DNA from: Glomus cerebriforme
Taxonomy: Eukaryota > Glomeromycota > Glomeromycetes > Glomerales > Glomeraceae
Direction: 5' to 3'
Assembly: GCA_003550305.1 (NCBI GenBank)
Contig: QKYT01000024.1
Location: 166,672-230,671 of the forward strand
Length of the DNA stretch: 64,000 nt
The stretch's first letter is position 1; each line of letters opens with the position of its first letter. Shown piece by piece: positions 24,896 to 37,389 of this stretch. Made by a program: the position numbers and the translations under genes. The notes beneath the pieces were generated by a model. It was not told the origin of the DNA, did no database searches, and worked only from the letters and a program-made list of their open reading frames with translations.

Positions 24896-25399
24896 TTAGT
24901 GTTATAATCACAATTGGAATAAAATTTTAAAACTCTTAGATTATAGGAAATTAATATTTTAATTTACAACTTATTTTCATATTATTTTTAAATAGCATAA
25001 GTTGAAAAAAAAAAAAAATTTTTAAAATTTTTGTCGGTGAAATGTCTGTCGGGGAAATGACCCTGTCGGTGAAACGTCTGTCGGTGAAATGAATGCGACC
25101 CATTTTTTGGGTATGATGATTTTGATAAGTATGTTAAAAAAAAAATTAAAAATCATCACATGCTGGTCATGAGATGATTATTTTAGAAAATAAAAAATTA
25201 CAATTTTGATATCAATTTTAGTTAAAAATTTTTTAATAATCATTTTTAGGTGAATAATTATCGTAATGATTACGAAATATATTATTATGGCGCGATAACG
25301 CTAACCTGATTTGTCGAGATAATGAGTGTCGGAACAATGAATGGGGGATTATGATTGTCGGGATTTTTCACGGTTCCCATAAATTCGATAGAATTAAGA

Positions 25400-25990
25400 T
25401 GTTCATTCAGACCAAATGATTGATAAGATTATCCAACTTTTTTTTTGTGCTATGCGTTGGTTTAACCTTTTTTTTTGCCTTTTTTGTTTCATTATTGGAC
25501 ATAAATTTTCTATAGGATTAAGACCTGGGAAATAAGATGGTCAATCAAACACTCATTAACATCTCTCTTGAAGAATTCACTTGGTTATATACTTTAGTCA
25601 TTATTCTAATCTTCTCCAAGGGTCCTTATAGTATTAACGAAAGATTTTAGTTAAAATATCTTGATAAAGTTCTCCATTCATAGTTTCACTTTCGACATAG
25701 TGAAAAAAAAGATTGATAAAACTTCGCCGAATTACTTATTTTGTAGATCAAATATTGTTTATATTTAGGAGAAACTAGTTTCACCTAAAATGGGTTTCTG
25801 AAGTTCATTTTATTTTTCTCACGTGTATGTATGTGATCATATTTTTTTTTTGCCTGAATTAGTCGGCCATACTTATTAAAATTTTTTCTTATAATGGGAC
25901 GAAACGTTTCACATTAATGATTACGTAAAAATAAAAACTCATTATCATTATTAAAAAGGAAGTTTCCCGCATTATTATCAGTTATACAGT
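25400..25990 (-). pseudogene. Tc1/mariner-like DDE transposase relic
   Basis: On the minus strand near 25500-25540 the conceptual translation, in shifting frames, gives PGLNPIENLC. This is the conserved PDLNPIENLW motif of Tc1/mariner-type DDE transposases, and a Lys-rich tail follows. Upstream minus-strand sequence to about 25.99 kb is compatible with the rest of the catalytic domain but full of stops. No matching terminal repeats were found. A dead copy. Confidence 0.55.
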
Positions 25991-26376
25991 GTGGGGTAAT
26001 TGAATTAAAAATGAGCGTGTCATTTGGGTTTCGATATCAGAATTTACAGATTCTTGATAGAGTTCATGTACCAATTTAGTAAATAAAAGTTCGGAAACTG
26101 ACATCTATTTACTTTTATTTGATCTAACAAAAGTAACAGAATCAAAATTTGCAAAACTTCATATGTTAGATTGTTTCAGATAAAAGAGTAATTAACTTTA
26201 TTTGATCTAACAAAACTAACAAAACTAACAGAATCAGGATTAATTATATGAAAAGATAGTTTCAGATAAAGAGTAATTAACTTTTTTTGATCTAACAAAG
26301 TAATAGATTCAGAAATTATAAATATACGCTTTATTTCCTTTGATCAAAAAATTAAAATCGAACTGAAAAAAATAAA

Positions 26377-26684
26377 ATGAAAATGAAAATCAGAATTTTC
26401 TTACTCTTCTTGACCATCTTCATTATTGCTACTAATGCATTACCTAATAGTCGCTTAGACAAACGTGAATCATGTGAAATCGGTGGCGATTCTGCTTGCA
26501 GTAATTATTTTATTTAATATTATAAGTTTTATAAGTTTTCAAATTTTTTTTTTAATGCTGATTTATTTTAATAGAACTTAGTTGCTTTGACGGTAATGCT
26601 TGTTGCTGTACTTCTTGTGGTGATGCACAGCAGGGTTGTAAACAATTCTGTCATTGCGCTTGTGATTGTTTCCCTCCTCCGTAA
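26377..26684 (+). CDS. Small secreted cysteine-rich protein with Kex2-type site
   Basis: Two exons, 26377-26500 and 26575-26684, are joined across a 74-bp GTAATT...AATAG intron to give 77 residues. Residues about 5-22 form a hydrophobic signal peptide (IRIFLLFLTIFIIATNA). A short propeptide ends in LDKR, a Kex2/furin-type dibasic site at residues 29-30. The predicted mature part of about 46 residues has 12 cysteines, including ACCCTSC and CHCACDC, and ends FPPP. This is the layout of defensin-like, toxin-like or effector-like peptides, with disulfides presumably formed in the ER. I cannot match the cysteine spacing to a named family. Neighbours give no clue. Candidate roles are antimicrobial peptide or symbiosis effector, both inferred. 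The intron splits the codon after the second cysteine. Confidence 0.75.
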
Positions 26685-28955
26685 ACACACTAAAACAATT
26701 AACAGGAAAATTTCATTTAAATCTATAGTAGAATAATAATGACAAAAATTAGTACTAGAATTTTAAAATGTTAACATTATTTTATTTGCATCTTGTAATT
26801 ATTTCAAAATTTATTTATTTATTTATTTGTTTTAAGTTTTTTTTTAATTAAAGCAATGATTCAATTTGCGTGATCCTTCTAAATTTTTTCCTAATTCATG
26901 TTGCAAATGTGATTATGATACTTGCTTTGAACGAATTCAGAAAGGTTCTCTTTCTTCCAGTTTTGCATCTTAATCAATACATAGTACTTTGGAAAAATTA
27001 TTGCCGAAATTATTGACACGCTGGCTAGTCACTGGCTCATGTTGAAGCCAGGACATATAACCTTTTAATATTTGGGCATGAATGAAATGAGTTTTTTGTA
27101 AATGCTTATGTGTCTGTCGTGCTAAGTACGTGCATATGTGAGCAGCAGAGAGCAGACGGAAGTACTGGCGGAATTTTTGAGACAAAGTTTCGGACAAGAT
27201 ATACGCAATTAAGTCCGCTCACTATCATCATGCACAGAAATTGTGCCTATCTTCTGAAATCTATATGATATGATTTAACTTATTTCTGGCGTTGCTTACG
27301 TTGCTTGTCTTTATATAAATATAACTAACAACATTTCTTCTATCCAGAGCACACGAATGAAGTAGTGTGTTTAAATTATCTATATTAACACAATATCATA
27401 ACATTATCTTCTTGATCCGTTAATTTGTCCCAATCATTAATAAGAATCAGAAACTCCAAACAAAAATAAAGGTGATGTGGTCCGCAAACATTAGTCATTT
27501 CACTTTGAGCCGAATCATGTAATTTATATTAATGAAAAATTCGACCGTACATGTATCAAGAATGATTTTTTTATGTAGTGTGGATATAATTTATCCTGCA
27601 AAGATTTTGAATAAACCCGTTTCTATATAAAATTGTTGATTTCAAACATGTCATAAGAATTAGAATTATTAAAACAGTACTTGAGGCTGAGAATGTGAAA
27701 CTAAAGCAGATTATAGAGGAAAATATTAATCTTAAAGCGGAAAATAAACCCCTCATAGTTGAGAACTTTTACATGATTTTATTCTTTTAAAATATTAAAT
27801 CGTGTTAAAAATAAAATAAAATAAAATTTTGTCCAATAAAAATATGTATTACAGACCCGTTTTATTTTTAATTTTTTTTAGTAGTATAAATAGTAATCGC
27901 ATACGTGTGCTGTGTCACATGTATTGTTTATTTATTATCAAGACAAACAGAAATCGCCACGTGATCATAATGGTTATCACCTCGCATAAAAATATATAGT
28001 CCTTCGCTTCGCTCCGGACAATAAATAATTAACGTAGTAGTACAGTATAATTGCAAATAAAGAGATCCTTAAGAAATTTTTAAAAAAAAATTCTACAAAT
28101 TAAATAAAATTTAAGTAATTTATAGTTACCAAAGCTGATAAAATAATTGATTCTATGTAATGTTTGATTTATCAAATAATCGAGTATTGTTAACTATAAT
28201 AGAGAATTGGAGCTTCTATTAAATTTAATATCGTCATTAGTAATGAATAAATTTAAAGTTACAGAAAAATAATAATTAAATTTCGGAAATTACATAAGTT
28301 TGATTCTAAAAAGCGCCAATTACAAAAAGCATCTATTAAATTATCGAATAGAATTTCCAACAATATTACCATTCTAACAAATTGTGTTCGTGAAACACGG
28401 CAAAACAATTACCCTATGAAAATCATTACATCACAATTACAGACATTACACAATGTTAAAAAGAAATCGTATGTATCGTTACGTTAAAAAGAAAATATTT
28501 TTTTTTTTTGGCTTAAAAAGAAATATGAAATGCACATCCATACCATCTGAAAGGAAGAGAATTTATTATAAATAATGTTCTTATTTTCCCTTGAGTCAAC
28601 TAATTCATAATTATGATGTTAAATTTCATTCATTTTCGTTTCTTATGTTTTTAAATTTAAAATAAGATATTATTATGAACTTAAGAATTCACAATTGAAA
28701 ATCACTTAAAAAGTTAAATTGATTTTTTAAAACTTAACTTTAAACTTCTTTAAGCTTTATTAGACATTTATACACTAAGTACAAAATCAAAGGGGTATAA
28801 GGGGATAACGAAAATAAAAATATAAAAAATAGATAAAAATAAAAAAATCACATAAAAAAAAAAAATAAAACATTGACATAAATGATATAGTTACTTAATA
28901 TATCGTACTTAATCACATGTTGTTCCGAATTTATATTAGGAAGAAAACGTATTTT
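26685..28955. other. AT-rich spacer with small relics
   Basis: It contains a coiled-coil relic (27660-27776), a lone transposon end near 28002-28020, and otherwise no recognisable gene. Confidence 0.4.
27660..27776 (+). pseudogene. Coiled-coil gene fragment
   Basis: A plus-strand frame reads LEAENVKLKQIIEENINLKA and then ENKPL, heptad-like and Glu/Lys/Asn-rich. No start codon or further domain is present. It is probably the remnant of one of the coiled-coil-bearing families common in such genomes; identification is not possible. Confidence 0.35.
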
Positions 28956-29126
28956 TTAAAAGAAAAGAGAACCATTAAAAAGTTGGTTTACAAATGGATG
29001 ATCAGAAATTTGCTCAGGAAGATTTTTGATCCATTTGAGCGTGTCATCATTACTTCTTTTGCTCTTATGATTTCTTTCAAAATTTTTTATGAGTCGTTTT
29101 TGTTTTCGTTTTTCGTAACGATTCAT
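28956..29126 (-). CDS. Small basic protein, LFNGSPF family, member 2
   Basis: A 56-residue frame from ATG 29126. An upstream in-frame ATG at 29147 is possible, but 29126 gives MNRY, which aligns with the MSRY start of relatives. It is Lys/Arg-rich at the start (RYEKRKQKR), with NLPEQ in place of NLPQQN and the family end HPFVNQLFNGSLFF before the stop. No signal peptide. It is more diverged than the members at 37-46 kb. Function unknown. Confidence 0.6.
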   Translation of the reverse strand: MNRYEKRKQKRLIKNFERNHKSKRSNDDTLKWIKNLPEQISDHPFVNQLFNGSLFF

Positions 29127-29672
29127 TTTTTGAAGGTTACTTTTCATTTTCTATAAAAAAAAAGATTTTTTTTTTTTAAAAAAAGGGAATAATGGTAAAA
29201 GAACGAAGTTTTTAAATATGCATATTTTATCCCATCTTTCGATCTTAGAGTATGGCCTGATTTCTCTTCCCCCAATAAACATAAACGGTTTGCAAAGGTT
29301 ATAATAATAGTCAATTTTAATCTTAATTACATTCATTAAATAAATAATTAATTGTTTATTATTTATTATTTTTTTTTAAACAAGAAAAAACCTGTTTTTT
29401 TATTTAATAGTTTACTTTTTGCTTTGAAGCATTTTTTTAGCCTCATATGTCGACGATCACATAGGTCATTATTACGTTTACGTCACGTGTTTCTACGGCG
29501 CAAATATTACCTTCTTGACCTTCCTGCATATCTGATACATATACAGTGTGGGACAAAAAAAATCGGAAAATTGTCACGTGACAAAATGATCGTCTATTTC
29601 ACTAAATATAAATTTACGTGTGACAACCGTTGTGTTTCTCTACACCTTTTCTTTCGCAAGAAAATTATCACC

Positions 29673-30454
29673 ATGATGTCCCTTTCAAATAAAAAAAAGA
29701 CCCGTGAAGTTCTATTATGTTTATGGAATAATGGTATTCATGAGGCAAAAGAACTCATAAGCTGACGAATATCCCACTGTCCACTATTTATGATAATATC
29801 GAAAAAATAAAAAAAAATGGAACAATAAACCATGCTAGAGGGAATGGTCGTCCTAAAAAAATCACCGCNNNNNNNNNNNNNNNNNNNNNNNNNNNNNNNN
29901 NNNNNNNNNNNNNNNNNNNNNNNNNNNNNNNNNNNNNNNNNNNNNNNNNNNNNNNNNNNNNNNNNNNNNNNNNNNNNNNNNNNNNNNNNNNNNNNNNNNN
30001 NNNNNNNNNNNNNNNNNNNNNNNNNNNNNNNNNNNNNNNNNNNNNNNNNNNNNNNNNNNNNNNNNNNNNNNNNNNNNNNNNNNNNNNNNNNNNNNNNNNN
30101 NNNNNNNNNNNNNNNNNNNNNNNNNNNNNNNNNNNNNNNNNNNNNNNNNNNNNNNNNNNNNNNNNNNNNNNNNNNNNNNNNNNNNNNNNNNNNNNNNNNN
30201 NNNNNNNNNNNNNNNNNNNNNNNNNNNNNNNNNNNNNNNNNNNNNNNNNNNNNNNNNNNNNNNNNNNNNNNNNNNNNNNNNNNATAAAGGGTAAGGTAGA
30301 GAAGCGTATGCCAAAAAATCTTGGTGATCTGGGAAAATTTATGGTGGAGGAATGGCAAAATATCCCAGAAACTGTTCTAATTAATTTTTCGAAGTCAATG
30401 AAACGGCATTGTGAATTAGTTATTGAAAATAATGGTGAACGCATACCATATTAA
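29673..30454 (+). pseudogene. Tc1/mariner transposase, frameshifted and gapped
   Basis: Starts at ATG 29673. The N-terminal helix-turn-helix reads TREVLLCLWNNGIHEAKELI and, after a one-base shift near 29760, continues as LTNIPLSTIYDNIEKIKKNG and GRPKKIT, which is the DNA-binding region of Tc1-type transposases. The catalytic DDE core falls in the N gap. The C-terminus resumes at 30284 (NLGDLGKFMVEEWQNIP, ending ERIPY before TAA), which matches the usual Tc1 end. The single-base shift disables this copy unless it is a sequencing error. Confidence 0.8.
29869..30283. other. Assembly gap (415 N)
   Basis: A run of N inside the Tc1/mariner transposase, where the DDE core should be. The gap size may be an estimate. 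Confidence 0.99.
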
Positions 30455-30578
30455 TTTTTTTTAATAAAGTCATCTGGTTATCAGCTTTAATATAAAGTAA
30501 ATTTACATGTGATTTATTATAATAATTGAACGGCAGTGTCCAATTTTTTGATTCCGATTTTTTTTGTCCCACACTGTA

Positions 30579-32076
30579 TGTGGATAAGAAAGTAATACAA
30601 GGTCAAGAGGATAATTTTTTTGTGCTGCATCAAAAAATCATAAAAAGAATTTTTTTTTGTAATTTCGGCTGTTCTGCAAGTTTACTTTGAGTAAATTAGT
30701 TTTAAATATCATTATTAACCGACTTTCTTTTTTGTCAAATCCATTCTTGGAAATAAACTTGTAAAGCAGATGAAATTTACGTAAATTTAAAAGTTATTCA
30801 TAAATTAATTTGTTAAATTATTTTTCCTTTAAAAAAAAATAGCAATTGAAAAGATTTATAATATTTTGTGTAACAAGAATCATAAAATTTAATTTTTTAT
30901 GATGAGTTAAATTAATTTTAGTTTATTTATTAAAATGATTAAAAAAATGTTAAATAATAAATTGCTCAATAATTTATTAAAATATATTAATTTAATATTA
31001 AAAGTTTTCGTATATAAATTTACCGGGTGGTAAGAAATTAAACCTTTTTGTTAATTTAGGTCATCTACTATTTGTCACATGATTAACATGTTCAAAGTTA
31101 CTATTTACGGTATCGCCTGAAATTTATTAAACACTGACTAGCTTTATGTAATTCTGGCCTTGGTAGATAATAAAAAAAAATATTTTTTTACTATTCTTCA
31201 AGGTATAGACATTTTTTACTTAAATCCTACGTGATGCGCTTTAAAAATCTGAAACCTTTGATGTCATTTTCACAATGACTGCATGTATGGTGCATCTTCA
31301 GCCTTTGGCTATCGGTTATGCAGAATTCATTGTTTTATTTAGGACACGCAAGTTGCCGTAATTTCATGATTTCCAATTTGGCATTCATTGATCATTTAAA
31401 CCGGAATTTAACTGCAAAAGAAAAGTTTCCAAAAACACAAACCCCCTATACGTTATATTTCTCAATATGATCAGCAAAATACAAATACTGTATAAGCAAG
31501 GCGAATAATTTCCGTGTTTTTGAGGTTCATTTACGGAAAATGGATCAACATATATATTTTTTTTCATGGAGATTTTCTTTTTAAAAAACTTTTTATCTTT
31601 ATTTGAATAAATTAAATATCATATAAACATATTGCGTAATTAATAATACAAATTAGGTATATTAAAAAATTTCTTAATCTATTAAAATCTTATTCATAAA
31701 TTAATCATAAATTAAATTATATAACTAAAATAAAGAAATGTGTATTATGAGTGTAAGTTTTGCGACTAGCCGACTACCACATTCCGAAAATTCCGATTTC
31801 TTCAAACCAAAGTGGTAAAAAAAATTATTATCGATTGCGCAAATATAAACATTATAAACGATTAAAAATAAATTAACTCAAATAAATTATTACTCGTCAA
31901 ATACATTACTAATTAAACGAAAATATTAATTAAACGAAAAAAAGAAAATAAATTAACTCATAAAACGAAAAAAATATATTATCGAAGACGTTAAAGAAAT
32001 GAATAGATAAGTAAAAAAATAAACACGACACGTATTCGTGATAGAAGTTTTTTTTTTTTTTTTTGAAAAAATCTTT
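30579..32076. other. AT-rich spacer
   Basis: No gene, RNA gene or element end was recognised. Confidence 0.5.
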
Positions 32077-32235
32077 TCATGGAAAGGAAGATCCGTTCAT
32101 AATTTGATTGGTAAATATTTGGTTTTGACGATTAGTCTGATTTTGAACTTGGGAAATGTTTCGAAGAGTGTCTTTCACTTGTCGACATTTCCTTCTTTCG
32201 GAAATTTTTCTCTGAATATGTCGATACGGCGGCAT
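32077..32235 (-). CDS. Small basic protein, LFNGSPF family, member 3 (diverged)
   Basis: A 52-residue frame from ATG 32235. It has a basic start (PPYRHIQRK, ERRKCRQ), then DTLRNISQVQNQ, and ends IFTNQIMNGSSFP before TGA, a recognisable but weak version of the family end. It shows the same orientation and overall length as its relatives. It could be a decaying member. Function unknown. Confidence 0.5.
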   Translation of the reverse strand: MPPYRHIQRKISERRKCRQVKDTLRNISQVQNQTNRQNQIFTNQIMNGSSFP

Positions 32236-34570
32236 CTTTTAAAGTGTATAAATCGATTAACAGTAATAAATTTTGTAAATTTTTTTTTACTGTAAGAAAG
32301 GCAAAATATTAATTGGAAGGAAGAAAAACGAAAAGTAAAAAAGCACTTATTATATATTAATTGGGAAGGAATACTTACACCGTAAAATAATCATTTTTTT
32401 TTTAAAGAATGTGAAAAAAACGTTGACTTTGATAAAGAGATCTTTTATTTGCTTTCAATTTTTTTTTTTTTTCTTCTTTATTTTCGAATTTGACGTTCGT
32501 AGTAGAATAATACCTTTTTCGCTAACTTTTATTGTCCATAAAAAGTATTACTGTTTAACTGATCGACTGATCATTTTGCCGTTAAAAAATTGCTTTATTA
32601 TAAATGTTTCGTATACTGTAATTTCCGTTTTCCGTTACTTTCAAACCATTTTAAAAACGGTAATAGTAACTCCGATCGAATAAAAGTTCTGTCTAAAAAT
32701 AAATTTTAGTTTCAAAGTAAAGCGTATACTTTGATTAAATTGCTTCGTTTGAGGCTTGTCAATTTAAAAAACCAAAGGTGGTTAATTTGGTTATTTACCC
32801 AATTTAATGTTTAAAATTTTTTCAATACTAAAATAAGTACAAACAAACCATTAAGTTACTTAAAAAGGTTAAATTGTTAATATGATTAATTTATATATTT
32901 ATATTAAGAACAATATATATAATATAACATGTACGACCGCTCGTGAAAACCAAAAAGAGAATGACATATACGTCATAACTTAATAATAATGTAACACACG
33001 TAAGAAGATTTCTCTTATTTAGCCAAGTTAAAAAAGATTAACCCGTTTATAAAGACATGAAATAAGTTGTAAGCTCTAATTTCGGCCGATAATTTTTCGC
33101 TGCGCAACTATCTAATCTATATTTAGATTGAATGCTCAAAGATTTTAAAATTTTCTATTTTTGATTTTTTAAATTACTGAAAATCGGAATATCTTGGACA
33201 TTTTGTAAGTTTTTGTCGGAAATTGTCAGAAATTGTCGGGTTGTAGAGGAATCCGTCATCCGTCAGATATTCGGTTATGATAATATCGCTTTATCGTTAT
33301 ATAAGGAGTACTTGTTTGCATTGTTTTTTAGTCATTTTTGTTTATTAAATTTAAAGAATGTGAAGAAAAATATTTTGTAATATGATAAAAAGATTACTTT
33401 CTTTCAATTTATTTGCTTTTTTCTCACTTTTTTTTTTTTTTTTGAATTGATGTTTGTTGGTTGACCTAGAAAATTCTAGAGATCAACACAATTATTCAAT
33501 AACTCCGATTGAACGATTGGAATGAAAGTTAAATGAAAATGTGAAAATTGCCCAGTTAGGTTTTGAAATAAAATAATGAAATATTACTTTATTTAGTTAT
33601 TTTTAACCCTCAAAGCAACCTCAGCGGCTCAGCCTTCGGGTGTAGTATATTGTGGTTAAATTTCTGCGCTTGAGAGTTGTAAAAATCAAGGAAATTTTAT
33701 TTGTTTATTTATCAAATAATAATTTTCCATATAAAAAATTTTCCAACGAATATTTTTAAATAGGATTGTTTTTTTTTTGTTCGGAAATCATCAATTTTAG
33801 TAATCGACATTTATTGTGATTCTCGTACACATATATACAGTATATTTATTACGATGATCAAACAAGAAATTGTAACAAATATCACATAAAAATACACGTG
33901 TTCAGAAAATCGACTCCATTCCGAATATTTGTCGGACAAGCATTTTTTTTTTAATTAATTTTTATGCTTAAAATTTTCATAATACTAAATCAAGTAACGG
34001 TTTAAAAACAAACAAAGCATTGTTAATATTGCAACACGATCACGCCATACTTGATATGATAAAGAGTATAACTAGCAAGAAAGATCCAGTTTTGTTTCGA
34101 GTTTTGATGGGACAGGTCCTAAACAAATTAAGTTACTTAAACAGGATAATATGTACAACTGCGTAAGTAAATACGTCATAATTTGAAAAAGAATTTTTTT
34201 ATAAACGAAAGTTTAATGCGTAAGATTTATTAATAATTTAACATAAATGATTTTATAAAAAACTTCTTAAATAGTTAAGCTTAATATGACGTACCATAAC
34301 CATATATTATTGTTCAGTCTACAGATTTAATATAATTAATATTGTGGGGGTGATGATATTGTTTAGGGATGTGATACATATTATTGGATGGTTGATAAAA
34401 TCTATTAATTTTGATGCATAAAAAAGTTCTCCCTGCATTACTATTTTCTATTATATAAGATGGAAATATTCAAAATAATGTGTAAATATGAAAAAAAAAA
34501 CAATAATATTTCGATGTCAATAAAGTTTTTAAAAATGATTAATCCACTGTTCTATCATTTAAAACAAGAT
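32236..34570. other. AT-rich spacer
   Basis: No gene was recognised. A GC-richer patch at 33605-33680 has short inverted similarity at its edges (AACCCTCAAAGC and GCGCTTGAGAGTT), possibly a small element remnant. Confidence 0.4.
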
Positions 34571-34783
34571 TTAATAAAATGGAGACCCATTAAACAATTG
34601 GTTTGTAAATGGATCATCTGTATTTTGTTGAGGAAGGTTTGCGATACTTCTTAGTGCATCATCATAATTGATAATCGATACACTTCTTCGATTAGATTGA
34701 ATTGAAAAATGTTGTATTCTTTGTCTTCTTTGTCTTCTTTGTCTTTGTTGTCTTTGTTGTCCTCTAGAGTGATTTAAGCGCAT
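34571..34783 (-). CDS. Small Arg/Gln-rich protein, LFNGSPF family, member 4
   Basis: A 70-residue frame from ATG 34783, the longest member. The N-terminus is an extreme Arg/Gln tract (GQQRQQRQRRQRRQR) encoded by a short imperfect repeat of TTTGTCTTC/TTTGTTGTC on the plus strand. The middle has DDALRSIANLPQQN and the end DPFTNQLFNGSPFY, the best match to the family consensus. There is no signal peptide. The tract resembles arginine-rich RNA-binding motifs in composition only. Function unknown. Confidence 0.65.
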   Translation of the reverse strand: MRLNHSRGQQRQQRQRRQRRQRIQHFSIQSNRRSVSIINYDDALRSIANLPQQNTDDPFTNQLFNGSPFY

Positions 34784-36719
34784 TTTTAGTTTATGGTTGT
34801 AAAATGTGAATTGATTTGATTTTTATTAAGGAATGATAAAAATACTTACGATGTCCTTCGACTTCTTTTAAATATAAATTTCACTTTGTGACTAATAAAT
34901 AACTATATTTTTTGATGAATATGCATTATCAAAAGGTTTTTTTTTATGATTAATTGATCACTTACTATTCAAAGCAATTTTATACAATATAGTTCAGTTT
35001 GGTTATTTCCATGACAAACTTTAAAAAAAATCGTATTATATGACAATAAATTTTGATGATATTCAGGTAGTCTTTTACAATTAATAAATAAATAAATATG
35101 TATTATTTCAAAGCAAGGATTGGTTGTATAAAAATTCTGGCAATAAAACCAAATTAATTTAATGAAAAAAAAATTTTGTATTATAAATCTTGTCATAAAA
35201 GAAATACATTGTAGCGCCAAATGCTTTGTCTGAAGAAAAACTTTAAAAAAAAATCATTTTTAATGAAGATCATTCAAACAATTGATTCTAATTATTCTTG
35301 TTTATTCTAGATCGTTTTTGTTACTCTAATGTCATCATATCAAATCAGATCGAGATCGATGATGAATGCATTGTTTGAGATGAAAGTCATTCAGTAATTT
35401 CACTACATTAATCATCACGTTCTAATTATATCAGTACTGTATAAAAATTATTTATATTATGTATTGGCGTGACAAATACATGACAATCTATGAATTCCCC
35501 AGAAAATGGCTTTGGTCATCATGTGATCTCATAATTTTAGCCAAAATTATTCATCCTTATAAATGACAAATGCAATGGCCTTAAATCATATTTCCATTTA
35601 ACTATCTCACCACGATTTGTCACAGGCACTACTATTTATACAGTATACGACAATTTTCTGTTTTTTCATATATATTTGTCACCGGTATCAACGGTACTAT
35701 CACGTGTAAGCCGGCCAAAGGTGAAATTTTGTTGGGCATCTTTGATCCATCAGGTATTTTCTTGTACCATGCATATTTGTTTACATATAGGTGGTTCGAG
35801 AAAGTATGTCGTACAGGTACAAGAACGATTGGAGCATCCGAATTTTATTTGGATGGAATTGTTTTGTGTAACATTTATCTTAGAAAATTTTCGCAATGTT
35901 ATTTTTTTAAAAAAAAAAAAGTGAAACAAAATTTGGTATCACTTTAAAAGTAATTTTTGAGCAAATAATTAAATTGCAAATTTGACATCTATTAACTAGC
36001 AAACTTTGTATTTAAAAAAGAAGTATTTTATGAACAAATAATAATACATGTTAAAAAAATATGCTTTTTTATTAATAATTTACATTTATTGTTACAAAAT
36101 ACACATAGTTTCGTGATTTAAAATATTTCCTACTATTTCAAGTGTAAAGGTTATATCAATAGGGTTAGTATAATGACTATAATCACGAAAAAATGCCATA
36201 GTTTTAGCTATGATTATATTCAAAAAAAAAGAATAAAATTTATATTTATTGTCAGTGCAACAGCTAACTATGATATAAAAAATATGATACAATACAATAA
36301 AAAACGAAAATAAAAAAACAATAAAATATAAATATTAGAAAATATTGAAAAGCAAACCATTTTAAAAATATGTACCCAATCAAATTCGACTTATGCAGTG
36401 GAGGTTAAGGAGGTGTGACTCCGTGATATTTGATACTAGGTACGCCATCCAATCACGTGACTGAATTTTTGGCAATCTGATATTCTTAAATATTAAGTAC
36501 GCTTGCTTTTCTCAATTTTTTAATAACTTTCTTTTTGGCATAATTTATGAAGCGAAATTTATTTTTTTCGAAATGATTTTGGATTTTGGTATTTTCAATA
36601 TTCAAAATTCAGATTTATAAGTATTTATCCAAAGTCGGTTCAATTATAATATGATCTCGTTTTTAGAGATTGGATTCGGATTGAATTTCGAATTTAACTG
36701 AACCAATAATTCTTTTTTT
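34784..36719. other. AT-rich spacer
   Basis: Overlapping open stretches at 35676-35947 lie in different frames without motifs and are not called. Nothing else is supported. Confidence 0.4.
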
Positions 36720-37389
36720 TGTCAATCATTTAAGAATAGTTTATTATTTTTAACGTTTTGTGTCGTTTGTGACTAAAAATAAATAACAATTTTTAACTTT
36801 TTGTTTTTAAAAATAAAATTTTTATTTATTTATTTTAATACATGGGTGCAACAATGTACACAACGGTAACGATGATCACTCAAGATTTGTTTTTTGTTTC
36901 ATATTCAATTTTTGTATTCACTCCGAATATTATAACATATGAATTTTTCATTTCGAACATGAAATGATTACTTTCTAAGTCTAAACGATGTATTATAGCT
37001 TATATTCGATGATTTTTTAATTAATACTACTAATCGTATGATTTGTTAATAAGGGTAAACCGAAAAAAAATGACGCGATATGTTGTAACTTTTCTATGAT
37101 TTCGCACAAGTCTTTTAATAAATTGAAAATTCGAGGATTCAAAATTTAAGATAATAAAAATAGTACTTAAATGACGCGTAATAATAAGTATAGTTATATA
37201 TATATATATATGATTATATCGAATATGAAAAAAGTCGAAATAGAAATGAATATACGTGATTGATAATAGTTCGAAAGACTACGATACATATTTGTATCAT
37301 GGCTTTTAAAAAAAAATAATAACCAAAATGGGAAGGATTTACAAAAGATATCTTTCGCGTTAAAAAAAAGTACAATAAAATATTTTTTG

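Larger units (their letters stand above)
29542..30578 (+). mobile_element. Tc1/mariner element with assembly gap
   Basis: The ends are perfect inverted repeats CAGTGTGGGACAAAAAAAAT (29544 onward, and reverse-complemented up to 30576), flanked by TA on both sides (29542-29543 and 30577-30578). This is the canonical Tc1/mariner structure. The interior carries a transposase frame interrupted by 415 N (29869-30283). The right TIR-adjacent sequence includes GATTCCGATTTTTTTTGTCC, matching the left end. Confidence 0.92.

Noticed and set aside
25030..25390. GTCGGTGAAATG / GTCGGGATTT repeats resembling the 3691 element
   Set aside because: The ends (GACCC/GGGTATG and GGTTCCC) are suggestive, but no matching target duplication or opposite arm could be defined.
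26870..26972. Fragment with SCCKCDYDTC-like cysteines downstream of the secreted peptide gene
   Set aside because: No start, signal peptide or acceptor-donor pair could be supported. It may be a relic of a second peptide gene, but it is too short to call.
28002..28020. Lone CGCTTCGCTCCGGACAA sequence like the end of the 24471 element
   Set aside because: No partner end was found nearby, so it is not called as an element.
29738..30444. Open frames spanning the first N gap on both strands
   Set aside because: They are open only because N codons do not read as stops.
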